Assembly (NCBI GenBank): GCA_902470345.1
Contig: CABRGB010000021.1
Span: 1 to 27,983, forward strand
DNA from: an uncultured Collinsella sp.
GTDB taxonomy: Bacteria; Actinomycetota; Coriobacteriia; Coriobacteriales; Coriobacteriaceae
Reading direction: 5' to 3'
DNA length: 27,983 nt
The notes under the pieces are model-generated. The model saw only the letters and a list, made by a program, of their open reading frames with translations. It was not told where the DNA came from and made no database searches. The translations under genes were made by a program, and so were the position numbers. Of the stretch, positions 1 to 7,046 are shown piece by piece. Each line of letters opens with the position of its first letter. Position 1 is the stretch's first letter.

Positions 1-454
1 ACGGGTCGATCAGATAAGCGGGGTTCTGGGCGCCCACGTGCTTCATGGTAAAGAACGGACCCTCCAGGTGGATGCCCTGAATACGAGCACCGCAGAACTC
101 AGGTCCGCGCTCTTCGTCCGCCTGTGCAATGGCAGCGCAGGCCTCCTTGATCTGTTCTACGCCGTCGGTAAAGGTCGTAGGCAGCCAGCTGGTGGTACCA
201 CGACGAGCGAGCTCGGTCGAGCTGATGTTGATACCCTCGGCATCGTTATCGGTCGTAGCATGGTTATAGAAACCATGAATGTGGGTGTCCACCATGCCCG
301 GCGCAATCCATGTACCAGAATAATCTTTGACCTCGCAAGCGGGCTCATCGGCCTGCCAAGCGCCAAAGACGCCATCTTCGACCATGAGGTAGCCGCCCAG
401 CTGCGGCCCCGCCGGCAAAAAGAACTTGTCGGCCTTGATAGCATACGTGCTCAT
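1..454 (-). CDS. nagA: N-acetylglucosamine-6-phosphate deacetylase, N-terminal part (cut by window edge)
   Basis: Removes the acetyl group from GlcNAc-6-phosphate to give glucosamine-6-phosphate in the cytoplasm, the first step after PTS uptake of GlcNAc. The visible 151 residues include the amidohydrolase metal motif D-T-H-I-H-G (residues 56-61) after an A-P-G-M-V strand, and the motif H-L-E-G-P-F-F with the metal-ligand Glu at about residue 131. The C-terminal half lies outside the window. The ATG at 454 is preceded by GGGAG at a spacing of five bases. It lies 143 bp downstream of the GntR regulator and near nagE, so the three genes form a GlcNAc-use module. The family call rests on motifs and context; the specificity is strengthened by the NagE-type transporter next door. 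Confidence 0.93.
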   Translation of the reverse strand, partial: MSTYAIKADKFFLPAGPQLGGYLMVEDGVFGAWQADEPACEVKDYSGTWIAPGMVDTHIHGFYNHATTDNDAEGINISSTELARRGTTSWLPTTFTDGVEQIKEACAAIAQADEERGPEFCGARIQGIHLEGPFFTMKHVGAQNPAYLIDP

Positions 455-540
455 CTATGCTCCCGTACCCGCAGTGCATTTTAGGGCGGATCAAAAACCA
501 CTGCATTGTTAATTCGAGCGATTGTTCGTTGCCTTCTTGC

Positions 541-579
541 GCTTGGCACATTTTGCACCCGCCGCAAAACACGCCAAGC
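541..579 (-). promoter_or_regulatory. Hairpin between the GntR gene and nagA
   Basis: Outer arms GCTTGGC (541-547) and GCCAAGC (573-579) and inner arms TTTTGC (551-556) and GCAAAA (564-569) are perfectly complementary, separated by a 3x3 internal loop. There is no T-run after it in the direction of transcription, so it is not an obvious terminator. Further toward nagA there is a half-site AGTGGT and a TAAAAT that could be a -10 box, so nagA may have its own regulated promoter here. Confidence 0.4.
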
Positions 580-597
580 CGTTTATACCCAATAACT

Positions 598-1329
598 CTA
601 GACTGCGCGGTTGTGGTAGACCTTGTACTTAAACTGGTCGGCGCGCGCAACCGAACGCGTATACTCGATAACCTCGTTGTTCATGTCATATGTGGTACGA
701 ATCAAATCCAGCACCGGTGCGCCTTCGGCAATCTCGAGCAAACGAGCGTCGGAATGGCGGGCGATACTCGCGTAGAATTCTTCCTCTGCCACGCGAACTT
801 TCTCGTGAAAGTCCTGCTCGATCATGTCGTACAGCGATTTGTTCTCGATCATGGGGCGCTTAAGCGCAAAGAACTTGCGACTTGGCAGATATGTACACTC
901 AATCATCAGCGGCACACCATCGGCTATACGCAGGCGCTTGATCTTGTACAGACGCTCGCCCAGGCGCGCGTTCATCTCTACGGCAATATTCTTGTCAGCC
1001 TCGACCTCGGTAAACTCAAGAATCGTCGTCTTGGGCACACGGCCGATCGCCTTCATCTGCTCGGTAAAGCTATAGGTTTGCGTAAGGTTTGCCGTTTGCA
1101 GAGAGCGGTCGCACACCATGGTTCCTCGGCCGCGCTGACGAACCACCAGGCCCAGGCGCTCAAGCTCCTGCAGGGCAAGGCGAACCGTCGTACGCGAGAG
1201 CCCGTAGCGTTCCGACAGGTCACGCTCGGACGGCAAATAGTCGCCGGGCCGAAGTTCGTGATCGATTTTATCGGTCAACAGATCGACGAGTTGATCGTAC
1301 AGAGGTTGTTTGCGCGCTCCCATTGCCAT
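598..1329 (-). CDS. GntR-family (HutC/UTRA subfamily) transcriptional regulator, probable GlcNAc regulator
   Basis: DNA-binding repressor of 243 residues. A winged helix-turn-helix covers about residues 5-73, with the GntR signatures L-P-S-E-R-D-L-S and the recognition helix S-R-T-T-V-R-L-A-L-Q-E-L. A UTRA ligand-binding domain follows (about 93-235), ending in the typical E-Y-T-R-S-V-A-R-A-D-Q-F-K-Y. UTRA regulators of the NagR/DasR group sense amino-sugar phosphates; the flanking nagA and nagE point to that role, as inference. The ATG at 1329 was chosen over an upstream in-frame ATG at 1380 because the domain begins right after it and a GGCAGG sequence precedes it. Its own promoter region carries a large inverted repeat (1409-1456), suggesting autoregulation. 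Confidence 0.9.
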   Translation of the reverse strand: MAMGARKQPLYDQLVDLLTDKIDHELRPGDYLPSERDLSERYGLSRTTVRLALQELERLGLVVRQRGRGTMVCDRSLQTANLTQTYSFTEQMKAIGRVPKTTILEFTEVEADKNIAVEMNARLGERLYKIKRLRIADGVPLMIECTYLPSRKFFALKRPMIENKSLYDMIEQDFHEKVRVAEEEFYASIARHSDARLLEIAEGAPVLDLIRTTYDMNNEVIEYTRSVARADQFKYKVYHNRAV

Positions 1330-1408
1330 AATGATACCTGCCGGATAAATGACTCGAAATTGGTTGTAACCAGACACCACGTACTATAGCAGTTTTATTG
1401 AAATAACA

Positions 1409-1456
1409 GCAGGTCAACCAGCATATTTCAATATTGTTTGCTGGTTGATAGCCTGC
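1409..1456. promoter_or_regulatory. Large inverted repeat in the promoter region of the GntR gene
   Basis: Perfect 10-bp arms TCAACCAGCA (1414-1423) and TGCTGGTTGA (1439-1448) flank a 15-bp AT-rich spacer. Outer GCAGG (1409-1413) and CCTGC (1452-1456) extend the symmetry with a 3-base offset. A TATAGT sequence on the minus strand at 1388-1383 is a candidate -10 box just downstream. The layout suits an operator for the GntR protein or another dimeric regulator; the binding protein is not known. Confidence 0.45.
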
Positions 1457-1460
1457 ACAC

Positions 1461-1476
1461 TGTAATACCAATTACA
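1461..1476. promoter_or_regulatory. Small palindrome TGTAAT-ACCA-ATTACA
   Basis: Perfect 6-bp arms with a 4-bp centre lie between the nagE terminator and the GntR promoter palindrome. The size and symmetry fit a second operator site, but its ligand protein is unknown and the site could be chance. Confidence 0.25.
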
Positions 1477-1501
1477 TCACTGCATCAAGTATTGAGGTAG
1501 C

Positions 1502-1537
1502 AAAAAGGGCCGCCCCCGCGGAGCGGGACGACCCTTT
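1502..1537 (-). terminator. Rho-independent terminator of nagE
   Basis: Read on the minus strand, CCCTTT...AAAGGG outer pairs and a GC-rich inner stem with G-T wobbles and a short loop are followed by TTTTT (1506-1502). It lies 25-60 bp after the nagE stop codon, so it ends the nagE transcript before the GntR gene. Confidence 0.8.
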
Positions 1538-1561
1538 GTAAGACAGATACGTCTTTAAGGC

Positions 1562-3052
1562 TTAGAGAAGCTTCTTGAGCTCCTCGGCAACAGCCTGGAC
1601 CTGCGTGCCGATGATGACCTGGGTAGCACCCTTGTCCATCTTCATGACACCCAGAGCGCCGGCCTTCTTGCAGGCGGCCTCGTCGACCAGCTCGGAATCG
1701 CCAAGCTCAAAGCGCAGGCGAGTAGCGCAGCAGTCAACGGTCTTGACGTTCTCCTTGCCACCGACGGCAGCAAGAACAGCGGCGGCCAGAGCGGCGAACT
1801 TGTCGTCGCCAGCAGCGGCGGAAGCGGAGGTCTCCTCGACATCCTCATCCTCGCGACCAGGGGTCATGAGGTTGAACTTGGTGATGGCGAAACGGAACAC
1901 GAGGTAGAAGACCACGAAGGCAGCGATGCCCAGCGGGATGATCATCCAGGTGTTGGCGGCAGCCGGGAGGCTAGAGGAGAACAGGAGGTCGGTAGCACCA
2001 GCGGAGAAGCAGAAGCCAGCACGGAAACCAACATAGTAGGTGACGATGGTGAAGATGCCGTACAGGGCAGCGTACACGACGTAGAGCGGGAAGCACAGGA
2101 ACATGAAGCCGAACTCGAAGGGCTCGGTGACGCCGCAGACGAAGGCGCAGATAGCAGCGGAGACAACCAGGCCGATAGCAGCCTTCTTGTTCTTAGCGGT
2201 CTGAACCATAGCCAGGGCAGCGCCCGGGATACCGAACATCATGCAGGGGAAGAAGCCGGACATGTACATACCGAGGCTCCACTTGACGTCAGCAGAGGTC
2301 TCGCCAGCCCAGAAGTGGGTCAGGTCGCCCAGGCCGATGGTGTCGAACCAGAACACGTTGTTCAGAGCGTGGTGCAGACCGGTCGGGATGAGCAGGCGGT
2401 TGAGGAAGGCATAGATGCCAGCGCCGATACCACCCATGGCGGCGATACCCTCACCAAGAGCAACAAGAGCACCGAAGATGAGCGGCCAAGCAAAGAGCAG
2501 GACGACGGAGACGACGATGCAGATGACGGCGGTCATGATGGCGACGCAACGCTTGCCGGAGAAGAAGGCCAGCCAGTCGGGAAGACGAGTGTCCTTGAAC
2601 TTGTTGTAGCAAGTGCCACCGATGACTGCGGACAGGATGCCGATGAAGGAGTTACCAGCGATCTTGGAGAACGCGATGCCCTCGGTCGTGGCAAGCCAAG
2701 CGGTCTGAGCATCGGCGTCCATACCACGAATGGTGCCAACAACAGCGGGGTTCAGGAGCTGCTGGATCATCAGGAAGGCGACGAGGCCAGCGAGGCCAGC
2801 GGTGCCATCGTGATCGTCGGCAAGGCCGACAGCGGCGCCGACTGCGAACAGCCAGGCCATGTTATCGATAAGAGCGCCGCCTGCCTTGATGAGCAGGAAA
2901 CCGGCGGTATAGGCAAAACCGGTAGTGTCACCGGCAGCACCCATGACTGCGGGAGCGAGCAGGTAGCCCACGCCCATAAGAATACCTGCGACGGGAAGCG
3001 CCGCGACGGGAAGCATCAGCGCTTTGCCGAGCTTCTGGAGGTACTTCATCAT
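1562..3052 (-). CDS. nagE: PTS transporter EIICB, N-acetylglucosamine type
   Basis: Inner-membrane phosphotransferase permease that imports and phosphorylates a sugar, most likely GlcNAc. The EIIC domain (about 1-395, multiple membrane helices) begins with M-K-Y-L-Q-K-L-G-K-A-L-M-L-P-V and contains G-L-H-H-A-L-N-N-V-F-W-F (about 225-236), which matches NagE-type rather than glucose-type EIIC, and G-V-T-E-P (307-311) as the G-I-T-E site. The EIIB domain (about 415-496) carries the phospho-cysteine motif C-A-T-R-L-R with Cys442. There is no EIIA domain, unlike the EIICBA fusion of E. coli NagE, so a separate EIIA must serve it. The ATG at 3052 follows GGAGGAG at good spacing; upstream in-frame starts lack this. 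The leader holds candidate operators. Confidence 0.88.
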   Translation of the reverse strand: MMKYLQKLGKALMLPVAALPVAGILMGVGYLLAPAVMGAAGDTTGFAYTAGFLLIKAGGALIDNMAWLFAVGAAVGLADDHDGTAGLAGLVAFLMIQQLLNPAVVGTIRGMDADAQTAWLATTEGIAFSKIAGNSFIGILSAVIGGTCYNKFKDTRLPDWLAFFSGKRCVAIMTAVICIVVSVVLLFAWPLIFGALVALGEGIAAMGGIGAGIYAFLNRLLIPTGLHHALNNVFWFDTIGLGDLTHFWAGETSADVKWSLGMYMSGFFPCMMFGIPGAALAMVQTAKNKKAAIGLVVSAAICAFVCGVTEPFEFGFMFLCFPLYVVYAALYGIFTIVTYYVGFRAGFCFSAGATDLLFSSSLPAAANTWMIIPLGIAAFVVFYLVFRFAITKFNLMTPGREDEDVEETSASAAAGDDKFAALAAAVLAAVGGKENVKTVDCCATRLRFELGDSELVDEAACKKAGALGVMKMDKGATQVIIGTQVQAVAEELKKLL

Positions 3053-3253
3053 ATGGTATCTCCTCCAACCTTTCTTTCGTTGTTCACCAACGAGTTCCAT
3101 GTCCGCGCCTTGTGCATACCGGCTTCTCCGCTTGCCGGCATTGATGCGCAAACTTAGACAACCCAGTCCCTATTTGGGGTTGCTGGTATGTACGGTAGCA
3201 CACACTCAATTCAAACGTCCACCACATTTCGTTCAAATTACTATATCGTTGCC

Positions 3254-3290
3254 AAACGGTTATTTTTGGCCCGTAAACGGTAATTTTCGC
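3254..3290. repeat. Direct repeat AAACGGT(T/A)ATTTT, two copies 21 bp apart
   Basis: Copies start at 3254 and 3275, that is, on the same face of the helix. Each is followed by a GC-containing tail (TGGC, CGC). A further GTAAAC occurs at 3293-3298. They sit in the nagE leader and could be binding sites for a regulator, or an RNA element; neither is shown. Confidence 0.35.
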
Positions 3291-3361
3291 AGGTAAACAT
3301 GGTGCGTTTCTTTCATTACCAAACTAATTCTTAGCAATTTCCATTCGATTTCGTCTCAAAA

Positions 3362-3406
3362 TTGGTTACTACCAGATGAACAGTGGTACCACATTGTTAC
3401 TACCAG
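3362..3406. promoter_or_regulatory. Candidate operator array upstream of nagE
   Basis: Two exact 11-bp direct repeats GTTACTACCAG (3365-3375 and 3396-3406) are spaced 31 bp, about three helix turns, and enclose a perfect 10-bp palindrome GTGGTACCAC (3383-3392). The left repeat also forms the inverted motif TGGTTACTACCA. NagR/DasR-type GntR regulators are known to bind sites with TGGT/ACCA arms, so the neighbouring GntR protein is the natural candidate. The assignment is inference from sequence likeness. Confidence 0.5.
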
Positions 3407-3505
3407 TTTGGCCGAAATCGTTTTCACTTTATATGAATAAAGTCTCCAAGAATTTGTATATAACCTCTCCCCTACCACCCTCTTCCCCGCCCTTCCCCGC
3501 AACGC

Positions 3506-3542
3506 AAAAAGCCCCCTAGAACGATGTCCGTTCTAGGGGGCT
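3506..3542 (-). terminator. Rho-independent terminator of the SurA-like protein gene
   Basis: Perfect 14-bp stem AGCCCCCTAGAACG (3510-3523) with CGTTCTAGGGGGCT (3529-3542), a 5-base loop, and a T5 run at 3510-3506 in the minus direction. It lies about 45 bp after the stop codon at 3586. Confidence 0.92.
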
Positions 3543-3585
3543 CCATCAGATATTTCAGCTTCGTACTCGAAGGCTCAGGCAATCT

Positions 3586-4680
3586 TTACGCAAACAGGCC
3601 GTAGATGCTGATGTTGGCCTTGGCGTAGAGGCCGTTGGCGTACTCGGTCCACTTGGAGCTGGCGCCCGAAGCCTGCGAGGAGTACTGCTGATAAGCAGTG
3701 TAGTAGGCGGTCATGGCCTGCTTGTAGGTGGCGCTATCGGCCGTAAAGGCATCATCGGCAAAGGCCTTGGCATAGGTGCTGTCGGCATCCTTCCAAGTGC
3801 CCTTTGAGCTATCCCACTCATCGCCGGCAAGGTTGATGATGTAGTCGGCGTAGTCCTTGCTCGCGGTCTCCTCGTTGCCGTCAGCAGGCTCGGTCGGGGC
3901 GGTCGGCATGCTTGCGGAGCTATCGCCCACCTTCTTCTTGTAGAGCTTCTGCAGCGTCGCGGACTGGCGGACGATCCGCTTGGCCTGATCCTTGGACACG
4001 CCATACTGCGTGGCCATGGTCTTGTAGTCGGAGGTGCCGATGGAATCCTCGGCGTACTTCTTCATTTCCTTGGAAGAAACGGTAATGCCCTCGTCCTCGG
4101 CAGCGTCGAGCAGGATCTTGTTGCGCACGTAGGACAGGATAACGTCGGCAGACGGAGCGGTGTAGTTGCCATCGCTATCCTTGACGGTATCGAGGCTGTA
4201 CTGGCTCTCGATGGCCTCGCGCGCGGTGATGTCGCTCTTCTTGCCGTTGTAGCTATAGCTTGCCACGGTCGAATCGAGTTGGTCCTCGGTGAGGGTCGCC
4301 GAGCCGACACCCTTGCCGCCAAAGCCACCATTGCCAATAAAGAAGCCGACCACGGCAGCGATCACGACTGCAACCACGAAGGCGGCAATCATCGTCTTCT
4401 TGTGCTTGGATACATGGTCGTCTTCGTCGGAACCCAGGATATCGTCGTCCTCGTCTTGCTCCTCGGGCATCAGATTCTCGTCAGCGGCATCCGCGGCGAT
4501 CTTTGCCTCCAGGCGAGCGTCCTCCTCCTCGGCCGTCGTACCGGCGGCAATATGTTCGGCAGACGTGCCGGCGACCAGGTCAATCTTCTCGTCCTCATCA
4601 CCGTCGGGGCCTTCGCCGCGCTCGATGATCTGGATGCCGTCGATCTCGTCCTTCTCGTCCTTCTTTTGAATCAGACCCAT
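3586..4680 (-). CDS. Membrane-anchored protein with SurA/foldase-like N-terminal chaperone domain
   Basis: A 364-residue protein with a long acidic cytoplasmic N-terminus (1-95, rich in Asp/Glu), one membrane helix (about 97-116) and an outside domain. Residues about 145-250 resemble the SurA N-terminal region: an A-R-E-A-I start, a helical Y-V-R-N-K-I-L-L-D-A-A-E-D-E-G-I-T segment, then the S-S-K-E-M-K-K-Y-A-E and K-D-Q-A-K-R-I-V-R-Q pattern seen in peptidyl-prolyl isomerase and foldase proteins. No PpiC/parvulin catalytic domain follows; the C-terminus is polar and Ser/Ala/Tyr-rich. It may be a chaperone for exported proteins. The gene stands alone, with a strong terminator after it and a hairpin before it. 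Function is inferred from weak fold likeness. Confidence 0.75.
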   Translation of the reverse strand: MGLIQKKDEKDEIDGIQIIERGEGPDGDEDEKIDLVAGTSAEHIAAGTTAEEEDARLEAKIAADAADENLMPEEQDEDDDILGSDEDDHVSKHKKTMIAAFVVAVVIAAVVGFFIGNGGFGGKGVGSATLTEDQLDSTVASYSYNGKKSDITAREAIESQYSLDTVKDSDGNYTAPSADVILSYVRNKILLDAAEDEGITVSSKEMKKYAEDSIGTSDYKTMATQYGVSKDQAKRIVRQSATLQKLYKKKVGDSSASMPTAPTEPADGNEETASKDYADYIINLAGDEWDSSKGTWKDADSTYAKAFADDAFTADSATYKQAMTAYYTAYQQYSSQASGASSKWTEYANGLYAKANISIYGLFA

Positions 4681-4718
4681 ATCAGTTACTCCTTGTTAGG
4701 AAACATAGTCCCCAATAG

Positions 4719-4747
4719 AATACGCCCGGCAGAGCGCCGGGCGTATT
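4719..4747 (-). terminator. Hairpin between the icd gene and the SurA-like gene, likely terminator
   Basis: Perfect 12-bp arms AATACGCCCGGC (4719-4730) and GCCGGGCGTATT (4736-4747) with a 5-base loop. On the minus strand only a broken T-rich stretch (TATTCTATT) follows, so termination may be weak. It separates the four-gene operon ending with icd from the next gene. Confidence 0.6.
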
Positions 4748-4806
4748 GATTCTTAGGTTATACGCAAACACTTAAGTACTATTTAGGCGTTTGCAGTCTG
4801 CATGCC

Positions 4807-5892
4807 TTAGGCCAGGTGCGCGATAACGGCATCGGCAAAGGCCTGCGTGCCCACCGCGCCCTCAACGGAGCCGGTCTGGGCACGACGCACGTCACCGGTA
4901 ACCTGCTCGCCCTCGTCGAGCGTGGCAGATACGGCGGCGCGAATGCGATTGGCAGCATCGTTCTCGCCCAGGTGGTCGAGCATCATCGCAGCAGAGAGGA
5001 TCTCGGCCGTGGGGTTGGCGATATCCTTGCCCGCGATATCGGGCGCGGAGCCGTGCGTAGCCTCAAAGATGGCGCAGTCGGCACCGATGTTGGAGCCGGG
5101 GGCCATGCCTAAGCCGCCCACCAGGCCGGCGCACAGGTCGCTCACGATGTCGCCGTACAGGTTGGGCAGCACCAGGACATCGAAGTCGTTGGGGTTCTGG
5201 ACCAGGCCCATGCAGGTGGCGTCGACGATCTTGTCGTTGAACTCGATATCGGGATAGTTGGCGGCCACCTCGCGCGCAACGCGTAGGAACAGGCCGTCGG
5301 TCGCCTTCATGATGTTGGCCTTGTGCACGGCCGTCACCTTTTTGCGGCCGCAGCGACGGGCATACTCAAAGGCATACTCCACAATGCGGCGGCTCTTGGC
5401 GATAGAGATCGGCTTGATCGAGATCGCGGAATCGGCGGCGAAGGTCTTTTGACCCGAGCGCTCGACGAGCTGCGAGAGCTCCTCGACCTCGGCAGTGCCC
5501 TCATCGAACTCGATGCCGGCGTAGAGGTCTTCAGTGTTCTCGCGCACGATAACCAGGTCGACGTCGCGGAAGCGCGAGCCGTCGCCCGGCTGCGACAGGC
5601 AGGGGCGCACGCAGGCGTACAGGTCAAAGTGCTTGCGCAGGGCCACGTTGACACTGCGGAAACCCGTGCCGACCGGTGTGGTGATGGGACCCTTGATGGC
5701 AACCTTGGTCTCGGCGACCGCATCGAGCACGCGCTGGGGCAGCGGCGTGCCAAACTCGTCCATGACGCCGGCGCCGGCCTCCTGGACGTTCCAGTTGATC
5801 TGGACACCGGTAGCCTCGACCACGCGGCGCATGGCCTGCGTAATCTCGGGACCGATACCGTCACCGGGAATCAGGACTACATCGTGCGCCAT
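4807..5892 (-). CDS. icd: Isocitrate/isopropylmalate dehydrogenase family, probably NAD-dependent isocitrate dehydrogenase
   Basis: Oxidative decarboxylation of isocitrate to 2-oxoglutarate; cytoplasmic, 361 residues, the usual length for the short NAD-type enzymes. Visible motifs: I-P-G-D-G-I-G-P-E at the N-terminus; substrate-binding S-V-N-V-A-L-R (80-86), R96 and R117 in R-E-N-T-E-D-L-Y-A-G; H-K-A-N (190-193); the metal-binding Y-G-D-I-V-S-D (246-252). In the cofactor loop H-G-S-A-P-D-I-A-G-K, Asp285-Ile286 replace the Lys-Tyr pair of NADP-specific E. coli Icd, which is the known signature of NAD use. Isopropylmalate dehydrogenase is the main alternative; the R-E-N-T-E-D-L-Y motif favours isocitrate. 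It is last in a tight operon, 6 bp after the HEAT-repeat gene. Confidence 0.85.
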   Translation of the reverse strand: MAHDVVLIPGDGIGPEITQAMRRVVEATGVQINWNVQEAGAGVMDEFGTPLPQRVLDAVAETKVAIKGPITTPVGTGFRSVNVALRKHFDLYACVRPCLSQPGDGSRFRDVDLVIVRENTEDLYAGIEFDEGTAEVEELSQLVERSGQKTFAADSAISIKPISIAKSRRIVEYAFEYARRCGRKKVTAVHKANIMKATDGLFLRVAREVAANYPDIEFNDKIVDATCMGLVQNPNDFDVLVLPNLYGDIVSDLCAGLVGGLGMAPGSNIGADCAIFEATHGSAPDIAGKDIANPTAEILSAAMMLDHLGENDAANRIRAAVSATLDEGEQVTGDVRRAQTGSVEGAVGTQAFADAVIAHLA

Positions 5893-5898
5893 AATCTG

Positions 5899-6597
5899 TT
5901 ACTCCTCGTCTTCGGCGTCGTCAGATTTTTTAACGCTAGCACGCTTCTTCTTTTTGGAGAGATCCAGGCCAAAACGTTTAACAAGCATTTCGCAAATCTC
6001 GCTCGAACGGGCCTTGAGATAGCTGCCCTTGCCGTTCTCGGCATCGAACTTAAGGCGCAGCGCAAGCTTCTCGGCGACCTCGGCGTCGATCTCGCCCTGG
6101 CCAAACTCGTACAGGCAACCGAGCATGTCGCGATACTCGAGGTCGCCGTGGTAGCACTGGATAGCCTCGTCTAGGATGGGCCAAGCCTCGCGCGAACGCT
6201 CGACGCTCGTGGCACCCCACACGCACAGCAGGCGGAAGGCGGCATAGCGCAGCGTGGAGGAGATCTCGTCGAACAGTGCAGTCTCGGCGCCCTCAAAGGC
6301 ATCGCCCAGCTGCTCGGGGCAGGTGGTGGCGAGCGCCGTCAGGGCATCGAGGGCCTCCCAGCGGGTCTGCGCCTCGGGGCGGTCGAGCGCCTCGATCAGC
6401 GCGGGCACGCAGGGCACGACACGCTGCGGATCGCGCTCGGCAAGCAGGTGCAGCACGCGAGCGGCAAACTGGCGGATGCGGCGCGTGGGGCAGCCGAGCT
6501 CCTTGACCAGACGGTCGACGGCGTTCTCGTTCTCCTCTGCCAGCTGAAGCTGTGCCAGCTCCTCGTCGGTGAGCTGTTCGTCTTTGTTTTCTGCCAT
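5899..6597 (-). CDS. HEAT-repeat protein of unknown function
   Basis: A 232-residue soluble helical protein. Residues about 25-150 show repeating helix pairs of HEAT type, for example R-Q-F-A-A-R-V-L-H-L-L-A-E, then A-L-I-E-A-L-D-R-P-E-A-Q-T-R-W-E-A-L-D-A-L-T-A-L and L-R-Y-A-A-F-R-L-L-C. Such repeats usually form protein-binding scaffolds. The N-terminus is acidic; the C-terminus is Lys-rich (K-K-K-K-R) then acidic. It sits 15 bp after the small membrane-protein gene and 6 bp before icd, so the four genes are surely co-transcribed. A role in adapting a partner within this operon is possible but not shown. Confidence 0.8.
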   Translation of the reverse strand: MAENKDEQLTDEELAQLQLAEENENAVDRLVKELGCPTRRIRQFAARVLHLLAERDPQRVVPCVPALIEALDRPEAQTRWEALDALTALATTCPEQLGDAFEGAETALFDEISSTLRYAAFRLLCVWGATSVERSREAWPILDEAIQCYHGDLEYRDMLGCLYEFGQGEIDAEVAEKLALRLKFDAENGKGSYLKARSSEICEMLVKRFGLDLSKKKKRASVKKSDDAEDEE

Positions 6598-6612
6598 AGT
6601 TACCTCTTCTTA

Positions 6613-7041
6613 CTATTTCTTAGCGTGCTTGCCAGCACCCTTGCTGTCATCGGTGACCGAGATGAGCTGTCGGTCGGCTGCACCATTGTGACGCGCACGG
6701 CGACGCTCCTCGGCGTCGCCCGCGTCGGCGGCGGCGCGATGAGCCTTGTTGACGTTAAAAACCTCGTCGTGCTTGCGCCACGGACCGACGGACTCGCCAA
6801 AGCTCATCTTAAGACCGGCGATAAAGCCGCCGAGCCAGCCGATCGGCGCAAACTGCACCAGCGGGAACAGCGAGAACACCCAGGTCAGTAGGACGACTGC
6901 CGCCGCTCCTGCAAAATTGGCAATCCAGTAGTCGCGCTTGGTGATCACGCGCTTTTCGCACGCCCACTGGCCGCACAAAAAGCCAATGTAGATCGCAAAG
7001 AGAAAGAGCACCAGCGCTAGTACCACGAACGTCCAGCTCAT
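6613..7041 (-). CDS. Small membrane protein, unknown function
   Basis: A 142-residue protein with three likely membrane segments (about 3-25, 40-60 and 62-78) and a charged cytoplasmic tail rich in Arg, Asp and Lys ending G-K-H-A-K-K. No known family was recognised. The ATG at 7041 was chosen because GGGGAG lies eight bases upstream; an in-frame start at 7077 would overlap the preceding gene. It begins 5 bp after the dehydrogenase stop, and its ribosome-binding site falls within the DNA coding for the last residues of the His/Cys tail, so translation of the two is probably coupled. Confidence 0.78.
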   Translation of the reverse strand: MSWTFVVLALVLFLFAIYIGFLCGQWACEKRVITKRDYWIANFAGAAAVVLLTWVFSLFPLVQFAPIGWLGGFIAGLKMSFGESVGPWRKHDEVFNVNKAHRAAADAGDAEERRRARHNGAADRQLISVTDDSKGAGKHAKK

Positions 7042-7046
7042 GGGCG

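Larger units (their letters stand above)
3053..3585. other. 533-bp non-coding region: long leader and control region of nagE
   Basis: No credible gene is seen. On the minus strand, TATAAA (3433-3428) is a candidate -10 box, which would give a leader of about 370 nt. Just downstream of it lies the operator array at 3362-3406, then a pair of AAACGGT repeats (3254-3290). The region is much more AT-rich than the flanking genes, as expected for control DNA. The promoter is tentative because no good -35 box was found. The part near 3506-3542 is the terminator of the upstream gene. Confidence 0.5.
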
